From positions 1,302,001-1,366,000 of the forward strand of contig NZ_MASU01000005.1 in assembly GCF_003202235.1 (NCBI RefSeq): DNA of 64,000 nt, read 5' to 3'. The stretch comes from Prauserella flavalba. GTDB lineage: Bacteria > Actinomycetota > Actinomycetes > Mycobacteriales > Pseudonocardiaceae. The notes beneath the pieces are model-generated. The model saw only the letters and a list, made by a program, of their open reading frames with translations, made no database searches and was not told where the DNA came from. Made by a program: the position numbers and the translations under genes. Positions 41,246 to 50,626 of the stretch are shown here, piece by piece (the stretch's first letter is position 1; every line of letters begins with the position of its first letter).

Positions 41246-41311
41246 ACCGCGCAACATCGCCGACCACGGGCTTAACGTGCGAGTCACACGGCGCTCGTAG
41301 CCTCCCGGCGC

Positions 41312-42394
41312 ATGACGGCGTCCCCCGACGACACCGAGGCACCGGCGATCCGGGTGCTCGACGTGCTCGGCTGGGCCGACGGGCTGCGGCTGGTCGGCAG
41401 CCCCGTGGGGCTGGAGCGCCGGGTGCGCTGGGCGCAGGCCTCCGATCTGCTCGACCCGTCGCCGTACCTGCGCGGCGGGGAGCTCGTGCTGGTCGCCGGG
41501 CTCTCCTTGCACGACGCACACGCCTGCACACAGTTCGTGACGGCACTCGCGCCGACCGGGCCCGCCGCGATCGGCTACGCCGTGCACGTTGTGCACGACG
41601 CCGCGCCCCCGGCACTGGTGTCGGAGGCCAACCGGCTCGGCATCCCGGTGTTCGAGATCCCGCCCACGGTGCCGTTCATCCTCTTCACCGAGCGGCTCGC
41701 CCGTGAACGGCTGCGCTACCGCGGGCGGCGGGAGAACGGGTACCTGGTGGACCTGGTCCGCACGGGCAGGGCACGGCCCGACGCGCTGTTCGCGCGCGCA
41801 CCGTTCCTGGACGGCCCCGGCATCCAGGTGGCGGGCTTCCAGGCCGGTGATCTGGCCGGTGTGGACCTTCCCGAACGGACACTGGTCGCCGATCTCGGGG
41901 ACCGGGCGCTCGTCCTGCACCGGGAGACGCTGCGCTACCCGGAGGGGCTGGTCTTCGCCGTGAGCGGGCGGGGCGGACCGCAGGAGGTGCCCGTACTGAT
42001 CCAGCAGGCGCTCGACGCGCTGGAGCTGGCGCGCCGCAGGCGGCTCCCCGCGACCGCGGCGGACCTCGCGTCGCTCGACTCGCTGGGCGAGTGCCTGCCC
42101 GCGAGCTACCTGCGGCCGTTTCGCGAGTTCCTCTACGAGCCGCTGGCGCGCTACGACCGGCTGCACGAGGCGGATCTGGTGCCCACGCTGCAGGAACTGA
42201 TCGGCTGCGGCGGCTCGGTCACCGCCTGCGCCAGGCGGATGTTCCTGCACGCCAACACCGTCCGGAAGCGCCTGCGCAGAATCCACTCCCTGACCGGCAA
42301 GAACCCGGCCGTCCCCCTCGAACTGGCCGCGCTGGCACTGGCGCTGAGCCGTACCCGCCCGGCAGCGGACCGGCCGCCACGGCACAGTCCATAG
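41312..42394 (+). CDS. PucR family transcriptional regulator
   Basis: A 360-residue PucR-type regulator. The N-terminal purine-catabolism (PucR) domain spans about 15-135 (RVRWAQASDLLDPSPYLRGG, EANRLGIPVFEIPPTVPFIL). A middle region (about 150-290) is followed by the C-terminal HTH_30, CARRMFLHANTVRKRLRRIH then SLTGKNP. Such proteins activate purine or pyrimidine uptake and degradation genes in response to a pathway intermediate. Divergent from the codB-like/amidohydrolase pair, its obvious target. ATG 41312. Confidence 0.87.
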   Translation: MTASPDDTEAPAIRVLDVLGWADGLRLVGSPVGLERRVRWAQASDLLDPSPYLRGGELVLVAGLSLHDAHACTQFVTALAPTGPAAIGYAVHVVHDAAPPALVSEANRLGIPVFEIPPTVPFILFTERLARERLRYRGRRENGYLVDLVRTGRARPDALFARAPFLDGPGIQVAGFQAGDLAGVDLPERTLVADLGDRALVLHRETLRYPEGLVFAVSGRGGPQEVPVLIQQALDALELARRRRLPATAADLASLDSLGECLPASYLRPFREFLYEPLARYDRLHEADLVPTLQELIGCGGSVTACARRMFLHANTVRKRLRRIHSLTGKNPAVPLELAALALALSRTRPAADRPPRHSP

Positions 42395-42451
42395 TGGCCG
42401 GTCAACGGCCTCGCCGGAACTTGCGATGACCTGGCTGACGAGTCAGTAGCC

Positions 42452-42468
42452 CTTGCGCAAATCGCAAG
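42452..42468. promoter_or_regulatory. CTTGCG palindrome, probable operator of the carnitine island
   Basis: CTTGCG-caaat-CGCAAG (42452-42468) is a perfect 6-bp-arm palindrome 22 bp before the XRE-TetR start. A further CTTGCG half-site lies at 42420-42425 and another CTTGCGAA inside the first codons near 42508. Likely autoregulatory target of the fusion regulator; which of its two DNA-binding domains uses it is open. Confidence 0.55.
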
Positions 42469-42489
42469 ATGACACTACGGTCGTCCCAC

Positions 42490-43362
42490 ATGGCCGGGAC
42501 CGAGGACTTGCGAACGCGGGTCCGGAGTCTCATTCCGGCGAAGCCCGGCGCCCAGCGCGAGTTCGCCAGAGCCATCGGGATCGACGAGACCAAACTGTCG
42601 AAGTCGCTCAAGGGCACGCGGCGGTTCTCGCCGCACGAACTCGTGCGGATCGCCGAGTACGCCGGCGTGACGGTGAACTGGCTGCTCAACGGCAGTGACG
42701 ACGCCGCGACCGTCACCGCGGTCCCAGCACCGGCCGCCCGTTCGGCGAGCGCGCCCGACGGGGAGTCCCAGCCGGGGCGACGGCGGCACATCCTCGAGAC
42801 CGCGTGGAAGCTGATCGCCACCCACGGCTACCACCACGTGCGCATCGCCGACATCGCCAAGGCCTGCGGCACCAGCACGGCCGCCATCCACTACTACTTC
42901 CCCACCAGGGAAGAAGTACTCAACGAAGCGTTGCGCCGCAACGTGAAGCTCGCGTTCGACCGGCAGGTCGCCGAGCTGCACGCGATCGACAACGCCCACG
43001 AGCGGCTGGTGCGGCTCGTGGAACTGCAGCTGCCGACGGACGGGCTGCTCAGGGACGAGTGGTCGGTGTGGTTGCAGGTGTGGAACGAAAGCGCGCTGAA
43101 CCCGGCGATGCGCTCGCTCTACTGGGACTCCTACAACCGCTGGTTCGACACGATCGCCATGACCATCCGCATCGGACAGGAACAGGGGTTGTTCCGCGAG
43201 GGCGACGCCCGCGAGGTCGCCACACAGCTGAGCGCGCTCATCGACGGGCTCGGCATCCAGGTGCTCACCGGCAAGCCCGGCAGGACGGTGGATTCCATGC
43301 GCGAGCATCTGAGGGACTTCATCGACCGCAACATCGTCCACGGAGGACAGCAAGAACCATGA
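42490..43362 (+). CDS. XRE-TetR fusion transcriptional regulator
   Basis: A 290-residue protein with two DNA-binding modules. Residues about 5-65 form a Cro/CI-type helix-turn-helix ([40 protein letters not shown]). After a Pro/Ala linker, residues about 98-145 form a TetR helix-turn-helix ([40 protein letters not shown]) followed by a TetR_C ligand domain to the end. TetR proteins normally have one HTH, so this is an unusual architecture. I chose ATG 42490; an in-frame start at 42469 is possible. The stop overlaps the BKACE start as ATGA, so it is co-translated with the carnitine genes and is their likely regulator. Confidence 0.85.
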   Translation: MAGTEDLRTRVRSLIPAKPGAQREFARAIGIDETKLSKSLKGTRRFSPHELVRIAEYAGVTVNWLLNGSDDAATVTAVPAPAARSASAPDGESQPGRRRHILETAWKLIATHGYHHVRIADIAKACGTSTAAIHYYFPTREEVLNEALRRNVKLAFDRQVAELHAIDNAHERLVRLVELQLPTDGLLRDEWSVWLQVWNESALNPAMRSLYWDSYNRWFDTIAMTIRIGQEQGLFREGDAREVATQLSALIDGLGIQVLTGKPGRTVDSMREHLRDFIDRNIVHGGQQEP

Positions 43363-44252
43363 ACAACGAGGTCATCATCACCTGCGCGCTCACCGGCGCC
43401 GGCGACACCGTCGGCAAGAGCGAGCACGTGCCGGTCACCCCCGAGCAGATCGCCGCCTCCGCCGTCGAGGCCGCGAACGCCGGGGCCGCCGTGGTGCACA
43501 TCCACGTGCGGGACATCGAGACCGGTCAGGGCTCCCGCGACGTGGGTCTCTACCGCGAGGTGGTGCGCAGGGTCAGGGACAGCGGCGTGGACGTGGTGAT
43601 CAACCTCACCGCGGGCATGGGCGGCGACCTGGTGATCGACGACGAGGACCCGCTCAAGCCCGTGGACGGCACCGACCTGGTCAACGCCCAGGACCGGCTG
43701 CCGCACGTCGAGGAACTGCTGCCCGACATCTGCACGCTCGACTGCGGCTCGCTCAACTTCGGCGAGGGCCACCAGCTCTATGTGTCCACTCCGGACATGC
43801 TGCGTGCGGGCGCGAAACGCGTCCAGGAACTCGGCGTCAAGCCGGAGCTGGAGATCTTCGACACCGGTCAGCTCTGGTTCGCCACCAAGCTGATCGAGGA
43901 GGGCCTCATCGACGCACCCCCGCTCTTCCAGCTGTGCATGGGAATCCCCTACGGCGCGCCCGCGAACCCGGAGCTGCTGCAGACGATGGTACACATGCTG
44001 CCCGAGGGCGCGCAGTGGGCCTCGTTCGCGATCGGCCGCAACCAGCTGCCGTGGGTCGCGCACTCGGCGCTGCTGGGCGGGCACGTCCGCGTAGGGCTGG
44101 AGGACAACCTCTACCTCAGCAAGGGCGTCAAGGCCACCAACGGTCAGCTCGTCGAGCGCGCCGTGAGCATCGTCGAGGACCTCGGCGCGACGGTCGCCTC
44201 CCCGGCCGACGCCCGCCGGATCCTCCAGCTCAAGGGGGCCGCCGGTGCCTGA
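43359..44252 (+). CDS. cdhC: BKACE-family beta-keto acid cleavage enzyme (3-dehydrocarnitine cleavage)
   Basis: A 297-residue BKACE (DUF849) enzyme. The Zn-binding HxH is in [29 protein letters not shown] and [20 protein letters not shown] are family blocks; [18 protein letters not shown] is the C-terminal acetyl-CoA/active-site motif. BKACEs condense a beta-keto acid with acetyl-CoA. In carnitine degradation, 3-dehydrocarnitine becomes betainyl-CoA plus acetoacetate. The following dehydrogenase and thioesterase in the order seen in Pseudomonas cdhCAB support this substrate over other beta-keto acids. Overlaps the regulator by 4 bp and the dehydrogenase by 8 bp. Confidence 0.85.
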   Translation: MNNEVIITCALTGAGDTVGKSEHVPVTPEQIAASAVEAANAGAAVVHIHVRDIETGQGSRDVGLYREVVRRVRDSGVDVVINLTAGMGGDLVIDDEDPLKPVDGTDLVNAQDRLPHVEELLPDICTLDCGSLNFGEGHQLYVSTPDMLRAGAKRVQELGVKPELEIFDTGQLWFATKLIEEGLIDAPPLFQLCMGIPYGAPANPELLQTMVHMLPEGAQWASFAIGRNQLPWVAHSALLGGHVRVGLEDNLYLSKGVKATNGQLVERAVSIVEDLGATVASPADARRILQLKGAAGA

Positions 44253-45198
44253 GCCGCAGGACGTCACCACCGTCGCGTGCGTCGGCGCGGGCGTGATCGG
44301 CGGCGGCTGGGCCGCCCACTTCCTCGCCCGCGGCTACCGGGTCCGCGCCTGGGATCCCGCACCCGGCGCCGCCGAGCGCCTCGGCAGGCTCGTCGAGGCC
44401 GCGTGGCCCGCGCTCACCGAGCTCGGCCTCGCCGACGGCGCCTCGCGAGACAACCTCACCGTGCTGCCCACCCTGGCCGAGGCCGTGGAGGGAGCCGGTT
44501 TCGTGCAGGAGAGCGCGCCCGAGGACCTCGCCGTGAAGCGCTCACTGCTCGCCGGCATCGACGAGGTCACGCCCGCCGACGTCGTCATCGCGTCGTCGAC
44601 GTCGGGCTACGGCATGAGCGAGATGCAGACCGAGGCCACGACCCCGGAACGGCTCGTGGTGGGCCACCCGTTCAACCCGCCGTACCTCATCCCGCTGGTC
44701 GAGGTGGCAGGCGGCACGCGCACCGAGCCGTGGGCCGTGGAGTGGGCGAGCGAGTTCTACCGCCGGGTCGGCAAGTCGGTGATCACGATGGACCACGAGC
44801 TGCCCGGGTTCATCGCCAACCGGCTGCAGGAGGCGCTGTGGCGCGAGGCGCTGCACATGGTCGCCAACGGCGAGGCCACCGTGGAGCAGATCGACACGGC
44901 GATCACCGACGGGCCCGGCCTGCGCTGGCCGGTGCACGGGCCGTGCCTGACGTTCCACCTCGCCGGCGGCGAGGGCGGGATGGCGCACATGCTGGACCAC
45001 TTCGGACCGTCGCTCAGGGCGCCCTGGACGCGGCTGGACGCGCCCGAGCTCACCCAGCGGCTGCGCGACGACATGGTGGCGGGCTGCGAGAGCGAGGCCG
45101 GCGAGCGTTCCATCGCCGACCTCGTCGCCGAGCGGGACCGGGCGATCATCGCCGTGCAGCGCGCCGTCGAAGCCAGCCGAGGGAGGCGCGGTGAGTGA
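44245..45198 (+). CDS. cdhA: L-carnitine 3-dehydrogenase (3-hydroxyacyl-CoA dehydrogenase fold)
   Basis: A 317-residue NAD-dependent dehydrogenase. The Rossmann motif [20 protein letters not shown] is near the N-terminus, [12 protein letters not shown] and [14 protein letters not shown] form the middle, and [17 protein letters not shown] contains the catalytic His. The C-terminal helical dimer domain starts near [20 protein letters not shown]. Length (about 320) and GGGWAA are typical of carnitine dehydrogenases. It oxidises L-carnitine to 3-dehydrocarnitine for the adjacent BKACE. GTG 44245 overlaps cdhC by 8 bp; its end overlaps the thioesterase start by 8 bp. Confidence 0.85.
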   Translation: MPEPQDVTTVACVGAGVIGGGWAAHFLARGYRVRAWDPAPGAAERLGRLVEAAWPALTELGLADGASRDNLTVLPTLAEAVEGAGFVQESAPEDLAVKRSLLAGIDEVTPADVVIASSTSGYGMSEMQTEATTPERLVVGHPFNPPYLIPLVEVAGGTRTEPWAVEWASEFYRRVGKSVITMDHELPGFIANRLQEALWREALHMVANGEATVEQIDTAITDGPGLRWPVHGPCLTFHLAGGEGGMAHMLDHFGPSLRAPWTRLDAPELTQRLRDDMVAGCESEAGERSIADLVAERDRAIIAVQRAVEASRGRRGE

Positions 45199-45628
45199 AC
45201 CACTGGAGTACCACGACACCGTCCGCGACGAGTGGATCGACTACAACGGACACCTGAGCGAGCCGTTCTACGTGATGGTGTTCGGGTTCGCGACCACCAA
45301 CCTGATGGGGCACACGGGACTCGACGAGCGCTACCGCGCCGAGACCGGCCGCTCGCTCTACACCGTCGAGGCCCACGTCCGCTACCTCCGCGAGGTCGGG
45401 CCGAAGGCCGCGTTGCACGTCACCACGTTCGTGCTGTCCGTGGGAGAGAAGAAGGTCCGGCTCTGCCACGAGTTGCGAGTGGACGGTGAGCTGGTGGCGA
45501 CCGAGGAGCTGCTGGCGATCCACGTCGCGGGGGCCAGAGCGGCGCCCCTGCCCGAGGACATCGCACAGCGACTGCGAAGACACCTGCGTCCCGCCCCCGG
45601 CTACGCGGGGCGAGCCATCAGCTCCTGA
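45191..45628 (+). CDS. cdhB: Betainyl-CoA-type thioesterase (hot-dog fold)
   Basis: A 145-residue 4HBT-type thioesterase. EWIDYNGHLSEPFYVMVFG has the D-Y-N-G-H motif in which the Asp is catalytic in 4-hydroxybenzoyl-CoA thioesterase-like enzymes. SLYTVEAHVRYLREVGPKA and KKVRLCHELRVDGELVATEE complete the sheet. In the carnitine pathway it would release glycine betaine from betainyl-CoA. GTG 45191 overlaps cdhA. The transporter genes follow after 32 bp, in the same direction. Confidence 0.82.
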   Translation: MSEPLEYHDTVRDEWIDYNGHLSEPFYVMVFGFATTNLMGHTGLDERYRAETGRSLYTVEAHVRYLREVGPKAALHVTTFVLSVGEKKVRLCHELRVDGELVATEELLAIHVAGARAAPLPEDIAQRLRRHLRPAPGYAGRAISS

Positions 45629-45660
45629 CCCTCAGGTCCCCTATCCGGAAGCCCGACTTC

Positions 45661-47217
45661 ATGTCGTTTGACAAACGCATCTCCAGAAGGAATTTCCTCG
45701 TCGGCAGCGCCGTTCTCGCCGGAACGGCCCCGCTGCTGTCGGCCTGCGGCGGACGGTCCAGCGCCGTCGCCGCCCCCACCGGGGCGCCCCGCCGGGGCGG
45801 CACGCTGCGCGTCGGCGTCACCGGCGGCGGCGCGTCCGACACCCTCGACCCGCACATCCCCGCGACCAGCCCGGACATCGCCCGGGTGCGCAACCTCTAC
45901 GAGCCGCTGCTCTACCGCGACCACGACTACCGGCTCGAGATGCTCGTCGCGGAGTCGCTCACGTCCTCACCCGACGCGAAGACGTGGACCGCGACCCTGC
46001 GCGAGGGCATCCGCTTCCACGACGGCAGGCCCGTGACGCCCGCCGACGTGATCGCGACGTTCCGCCGGATCATGGACCCGGACGACCCGAAGAGCGGCGC
46101 GGCGAGCCTGACGATGCTCGGCGAGGTGGTGGCCGCGGGCGAGCGGCGGGTCGAGTTCCGGCTCACCGAGCCGTCCACGGTGTTCGACGACTACCTCGCG
46201 CAGTACTCGCTGGGCATCGTGCCCGCGGACTTCTCCGTGGACCGTCCCATCGGCACCGGGCCGTTCCGCGCGAAGGACTTCACGGCCGGCCTGCAGAGCA
46301 CGTTCGTGCGCAACGAGCACTACTGGCGGCCCGGCCAGCCCTATGTGGACGAACTGGTGCTGATCAACTTCGCCGAGGACGACGCCCGCATCAACGCGCT
46401 GCTGTCGTCGCAGGTGGACGTGATCGACCAGGTTCCGGTGGCGCTGGTGGAGGTACTGCGCAGCGACGAGCGGCTGCGGGTGCTGAGCTCGCAGACGGGC
46501 ACGTGGCTGCCGTTCACCATGCGGGTGGACCGCCCGCCGTTCGACGACGTGCGCGTGCGGCAGGCGCTGCGGCTGGTCGTCGACCGCGAGCAGATGATCA
46601 ACCAGGTGCTCAGCGGGCAGGGCCGCGTCGGCAACGACCTGTACGCGCCGTTCGACCCCGCCTACGCGAGCGAGCTCCCGCAGCGCGGGCAGAACCTCGC
46701 CGAGGCACGGCGCCTGCTCGCGGAGGCCGGGCATCCCAACCTCGACATCGAGCTGGTGACCGCGCCGATCCAGGCGGGCGCGGTCGAGGCCGCGCAGGTG
46801 TTCCAGCAGCAGGCGAAGGCCGCGGGCGTCACCGTGCGCCTGCGCAGGCTCGACACCACCACGTTCTTCGGCGAGAACTACCTGAGCTGGGACTTCGCGC
46901 AGTCGTTCTGGTACACCCGCAACTACCTGCCGCAGGTGGCGAACGGGTCGCTGCCGGACTCGCCGTACAACGAGACACACTGGAGTGACCCCGAGTTCCT
47001 CGACCTCGTGCGGCGCGCCGACCGGACGGTGGACCGCGCCGAGCGCGAGGACCTGCTCAAACGAGCGCAGCGCATCGAGTACGAGCGTGGCGGCAACATC
47101 ATCTGGGGTTTCGTGAACCAGGTGGACGCCTACCAGGTGTACGTGGCGGGGCTCGTGCCCGACCGCACCGGCCTGCCCCTGTCCGGCTACTCGTTCCGCG
47201 AAGCGTGGCTCGGCTGA
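45661..47217 (+). CDS. Opp/Dpp-type ABC transporter substrate-binding lipoprotein
   Basis: A 518-residue family 5 solute-binding protein. The N-terminus KRISRRNFLVGSAVLAGTAP then LLSACGG is a Tat-like signal plus lipobox. The mature domain shows the family block RVRNLYEPLLYRDHDYRLEM, WTATLREGIRFHDGRPVTPA, GTGPFRAKDF and VRQALRLVVDREQMINQVL. Such proteins bind peptides, nickel or other organic solutes. It directly follows the carnitine genes, so a carnitine or acylcarnitine ligand is inferred. Known carnitine ABC systems are of the OpuA/choline type, so this would be a different solution. ATG 45661. Confidence 0.83.
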   Translation: MSFDKRISRRNFLVGSAVLAGTAPLLSACGGRSSAVAAPTGAPRRGGTLRVGVTGGGASDTLDPHIPATSPDIARVRNLYEPLLYRDHDYRLEMLVAESLTSSPDAKTWTATLREGIRFHDGRPVTPADVIATFRRIMDPDDPKSGAASLTMLGEVVAAGERRVEFRLTEPSTVFDDYLAQYSLGIVPADFSVDRPIGTGPFRAKDFTAGLQSTFVRNEHYWRPGQPYVDELVLINFAEDDARINALLSSQVDVIDQVPVALVEVLRSDERLRVLSSQTGTWLPFTMRVDRPPFDDVRVRQALRLVVDREQMINQVLSGQGRVGNDLYAPFDPAYASELPQRGQNLAEARRLLAEAGHPNLDIELVTAPIQAGAVEAAQVFQQQAKAAGVTVRLRRLDTTTFFGENYLSWDFAQSFWYTRNYLPQVANGSLPDSPYNETHWSDPEFLDLVRRADRTVDRAEREDLLKRAQRIEYERGGNIIWGFVNQVDAYQVYVAGLVPDRTGLPLSGYSFREAWLG

Positions 47218-47230
47218 GGAGGTGGGTTCG

Positions 47231-48187
47231 TTGTCCCGTTTGATCGTCCGCAGGCTGCTCGTGAGCCTCGCGGTGCTGTGGCTGGTGACGCTGCTGGTCT
47301 TCGTCGCGACGCTCCTGCTGCCCGGCGACCCCGTTCGCGCGATCCTCGGCCAGCAGGCCACGCCTGAACGGATCGCCGCGCTGCGCGCCCAGCTCGACCT
47401 CGACGCGCCGGTGTGGGAGCGCTACCTGAACTGGCTCGGCGGCGTCGTCACCGGCGACCTCGGCACCTCGACGGCCACGCAGGGCCCGGTGAACGACCTG
47501 CTCGGCGACCGCATCGGCGCGTCGCTCGTGCTGCTCGTGGCCGCGGCGGTGCTCAGCACGCTGGTGGGTCTCGCGCTGGGCACGTGGTCGGCCCTGCGCA
47601 GGGGACGCGCGGCCGACCACACCGTGTCCGGTATCAGTCTCGTGATCGCGGCGCTGCCCGAGTTCGTGATCGGTGTCGCGCTGATCGTGCTGCTGTCCAC
47701 GACGGTGTTCCCGCTGCTGCCGTCGGTGACGCTCGCGCCGCCGGGTGAGCCCGTGTGGTCGCAGCCGAGCCAGCTCGTGCTGCCGGTGCTGACGCTCGCG
47801 CTCGTCGTCACCCCCTACATCACCAGGATGATGCGGGCCACGATGAGCGAGGTGCTCGACAGCGGCTACGTCGAGATGGCACGGCTCAAGGGGATTCCGG
47901 AGAAGACGGTGCTGCTGCGGCACGCGCTGCCGCACGCGATCGGCCCGGTCGCACAGGTGATCGCGCTGCAGCTCGCGTGGCTCGCGGGCGGCGTCGTGGT
48001 GGTGGAGTTCCTGTTCCGCTACCCCGGTGTCGGCCAGGCACTGATCGACGCGGTGAACAACCGCGACGTCGAGGTGGTGCAGGCGATCACGCTGCTCATC
48101 GCCGCCGTCTACATCGTGGTGAACCTGCTCGCCGACATCGTCGGCATCCTCACCAACCCGAAGCTGCGGACCGAGGTGACGCGATGA
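47231..48187 (+). CDS. Opp/Dpp-type ABC transporter permease (DppB-like)
   Basis: A 318-residue permease. SRLIVRRLLVSLAVLWLVTL is the typical DppB first helix. The motif PGDPVRAILGQQATPERIAA follows, and the EAA loop is YVEMARLKGIPEKTVLLRHA. I prefer TTG 47231 because GAGGAGG ends 8 bases before it; the in-frame GTG 47222 would overlap that ribosome site. The stop overlaps the second permease start (ATGA). Confidence 0.86.
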   Translation: MSRLIVRRLLVSLAVLWLVTLLVFVATLLLPGDPVRAILGQQATPERIAALRAQLDLDAPVWERYLNWLGGVVTGDLGTSTATQGPVNDLLGDRIGASLVLLVAAAVLSTLVGLALGTWSALRRGRAADHTVSGISLVIAALPEFVIGVALIVLLSTTVFPLLPSVTLAPPGEPVWSQPSQLVLPVLTLALVVTPYITRMMRATMSEVLDSGYVEMARLKGIPEKTVLLRHALPHAIGPVAQVIALQLAWLAGGVVVVEFLFRYPGVGQALIDAVNNRDVEVVQAITLLIAAVYIVVNLLADIVGILTNPKLRTEVTR

Positions 48188-49032
48188 CTACCCAGTCCAC
48201 TGTGTTCCGTCGCGCGCTGTCCCTGCCGCAGGCGAAGATCGGGCTCGCGCTCACCGCCGTGGTGGTGCTGCTCGCGGTGCTCGGCCCGTGGCTGGGCCCG
48301 TGGCTCACGGGCTACGACACCACCGGCTTCGCGGGCAAGCCGTTCCAGTCCGACGGCGTGGCCGGCACCGACGGGCTCGGCCGCGACGTGTTCACCCGCT
48401 TCCTCGCCGGCGGCGCGACGCTGCTGCTCTACGCCGTCCTGGCCACGGCGATCGGGGTCGTGCTGGGCACGGCGCTCGGCATGCTCGCCGGGTACACCGG
48501 AGGGCGGCTGGACAGCCTCATCATGCGCGGCAACGACGTGCTGCTGTCGTTCCCGCAGCTGGTGTTCGCCCTGCTGGCGATCGCGATGCTCGGGCCGCAG
48601 GGCTGGCTGCTGGTGCTCGTCATCGGCATCACGCACGCGCCCCGCGTGGCCCGCGTGGCGCGGCAGGCCACGGTCGCCGTGAAGGACAGCGACTACATCA
48701 AGGCCGCGCAGCTGTACGCGATGCCCAGACGGCGCATCCTGCTGCGGGAGGTGCTGCCGAACATCACGGGCCCGCTCATGGTGGAGCTGGGGCTGCGCCT
48801 GACGTACTCGATCGGCTACGTCGCCTCGCTGTCGTTCCTGGGGCTCGGCATCCAGCCGCCCTCGGCCGACTGGGGCCTGATGATCAACGAGAACCGCATC
48901 GCGCTCGTGGTGGAGCCGTGGGGCGTGCTGCTTCCGGTGCTGGCGATCGCGGTGCTGACGGTGGGCACGAACCTCATCACCGACTCGCTCGCGTCCGCGG
49001 CGGCAGGCCGTGAGAAGGAGGTCGCCGCATGA
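48184..49032 (+). CDS. Opp/Dpp-type ABC transporter permease (DppC-like)
   Basis: A 282-residue permease with the DppC signature GTDGLGRDVFTRFLAGGATL after the first helix and the EAA loop YIKAAQLYAMPRRRILLREV followed by LPN. Ends with the family motif near SFLGLGIQPPSADWGLMINE. ATG 48184 overlaps the first permease; its stop overlaps the ATPase start (ATGA). Confidence 0.88.
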   Translation: MTTQSTVFRRALSLPQAKIGLALTAVVVLLAVLGPWLGPWLTGYDTTGFAGKPFQSDGVAGTDGLGRDVFTRFLAGGATLLLYAVLATAIGVVLGTALGMLAGYTGGRLDSLIMRGNDVLLSFPQLVFALLAIAMLGPQGWLLVLVIGITHAPRVARVARQATVAVKDSDYIKAAQLYAMPRRRILLREVLPNITGPLMVELGLRLTYSIGYVASLSFLGLGIQPPSADWGLMINENRIALVVEPWGVLLPVLAIAVLTVGTNLITDSLASAAAGREKEVAA

Positions 49033-50624
49033 CCACGCAGGTCGCCGTCACCAACGCGCTCGAGGTCAGCGAGCTGCGCGTGCACACGCTCGCCGGCTCC
49101 CCCGTGCTGAAAGGTGTCTCGTACGCGATCGCACCCGGTGAGGTGCTCGCGCTGGTCGGCGAGTCGGGCTCGGGCAAGACCACGGCGGGGCTGGCCGCGC
49201 TCGGTCACTTCCGGCGCGGGCTCGCCCCGGCGGGTGGCGCCGTCACCGCGAGCCCCCGCGACGGGGAGCCGGTGGACGTGCTGGGGCTCGGCGAGCGCGA
49301 GCGCAGGGCGCTGCGCGGCCACACGCTCGCCTACGTGCCGCAGGACCCCGCGCTCTCGCTCAACCCGGCGCTGCGCATCGGCCGCCAGATCGCCGAGGTG
49401 CTGGAGGCTCACGGCTACGGCGCGTCCGGCGAGGAGCGCGCGGCGCGCGTGGCCGAGGTGCTCGGCGAGGTGGGGCTCCCCGCCGACGAGAACTACCAGC
49501 GGCGCTACCCGCACCAGCTCTCCGGCGGCCAACAGCAGCGGGTTGGCATCGCGATGGCGTTCGCGTGCAGGCCCAGCGTGGTGGTGCTCGACGAGCCGAC
49601 CACGGGGCTCGACGTGACCACGCAGACGCTCGTGCTGCGCACCGTCGCCGCGCTGACCGCCGAGCACGGTGTCGCGGCGCTCTACATCACGCACGACCTC
49701 GCGGTGGTCTCCGCGATCGCCGACCGGGTGGCCGTGATGCGCGGCGGCGAGATCGTGGAGTGCGGTGCGGCCGAGGAGGTGCTGCGCCGCCCGGCGCACG
49801 CCTACACCCGCGAGCTCGTCGACGCGGTGCCCGACCTCGACGGCGGAGGCGGCCTGCCCGAGCCCGACGGGGACACCGAAACGCTGCGGGTCACCGGGCT
49901 GTCGGTGTCCTACGGCGAGCACCGGGTGCTGCGCGACGTCTCGCTGACCGTCCACTCGGGAGAGTGCCTGCTTCTGCTCGGCGAGTCCGGCTCGGGCAAG
50001 ACCACGCTCTCGCGGTGCGTGGCGGGGCTGAACGAGCACCACACCGGCACGGTGGAGCTGGCCGGAACCGCGCTGGCCCCGTCGACGCGGCGGCGCACGG
50101 CCGAGGAGTTGCGGGCCGTGCAGTACGTGTTCCAGAGCCCGTACTCGTCGCTGAACCCGCGGCGCACCATCGCGCAGTCGGTGGAGGTACCGCTGGAGAT
50201 GCTCACCGAGCTGCCGAAGGCCGCGCGGCGCGAGCGCGTCGCCGAGACGCTGGACCGCGTGCGGTTGAGCCGCACGCTCGCCGGGCGGCTCCCCGACCAG
50301 CTCAGCGGCGGCGAGCGGCAGCGCGCCGCGATCGCGCGGGCGCTGGTCACCACACCGAAGGTCCTGCTGTGTGACGAGGTCACCTCCGCGCTCGACGTCT
50401 CGGTGCAGGCGACGATCATCGACCTGCTGTGCGAGCTGCGGGCCGAGCTGGGCACGGCGATGGTGTTCGTGACCCACAACATCGCGCTCGCCCGGCACGT
50501 CGCCGACCGCATCGCCGTGCTGCGGGGCGGCGAGATCGTCGAGACCGGCCCCGTCGGGGACGTGCTGAGCGCCCCCCGGCACGAGTACACGCGCGAGCTG
50601 CTGGCCAACACCCCGAGGATGTGA
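49029..50624 (+). CDS. Fused double ATP-binding protein of the Opp/Dpp-type transporter (DppD-DppF)
   Basis: A 531-residue protein carrying two complete ABC domains in tandem. The first has Walker A GESGSGKTTAGL, signature LSGGQQQRVGIAMAF and Walker B VVVLDEPTTGLDVTTQ. The second, from about residue 285, has GESGSGKTTLSR, LSGGERQRAAIARAL and VLLCDEVTSALDVSVQ. These correspond to the separate DppD and DppF subunits of most transporters. The short usual iron-sulfur tails are absent. ATG 49029 overlaps the permease stop. Powers the importer encoded just upstream. Confidence 0.9.
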   Translation: MTTQVAVTNALEVSELRVHTLAGSPVLKGVSYAIAPGEVLALVGESGSGKTTAGLAALGHFRRGLAPAGGAVTASPRDGEPVDVLGLGERERRALRGHTLAYVPQDPALSLNPALRIGRQIAEVLEAHGYGASGEERAARVAEVLGEVGLPADENYQRRYPHQLSGGQQQRVGIAMAFACRPSVVVLDEPTTGLDVTTQTLVLRTVAALTAEHGVAALYITHDLAVVSAIADRVAVMRGGEIVECGAAEEVLRRPAHAYTRELVDAVPDLDGGGGLPEPDGDTETLRVTGLSVSYGEHRVLRDVSLTVHSGECLLLLGESGSGKTTLSRCVAGLNEHHTGTVELAGTALAPSTRRRTAEELRAVQYVFQSPYSSLNPRRTIAQSVEVPLEMLTELPKAARRERVAETLDRVRLSRTLAGRLPDQLSGGERQRAAIARALVTTPKVLLCDEVTSALDVSVQATIIDLLCELRAELGTAMVFVTHNIALARHVADRIAVLRGGEIVETGPVGDVLSAPRHEYTRELLANTPRM

Positions 50625-50626
50625 GC

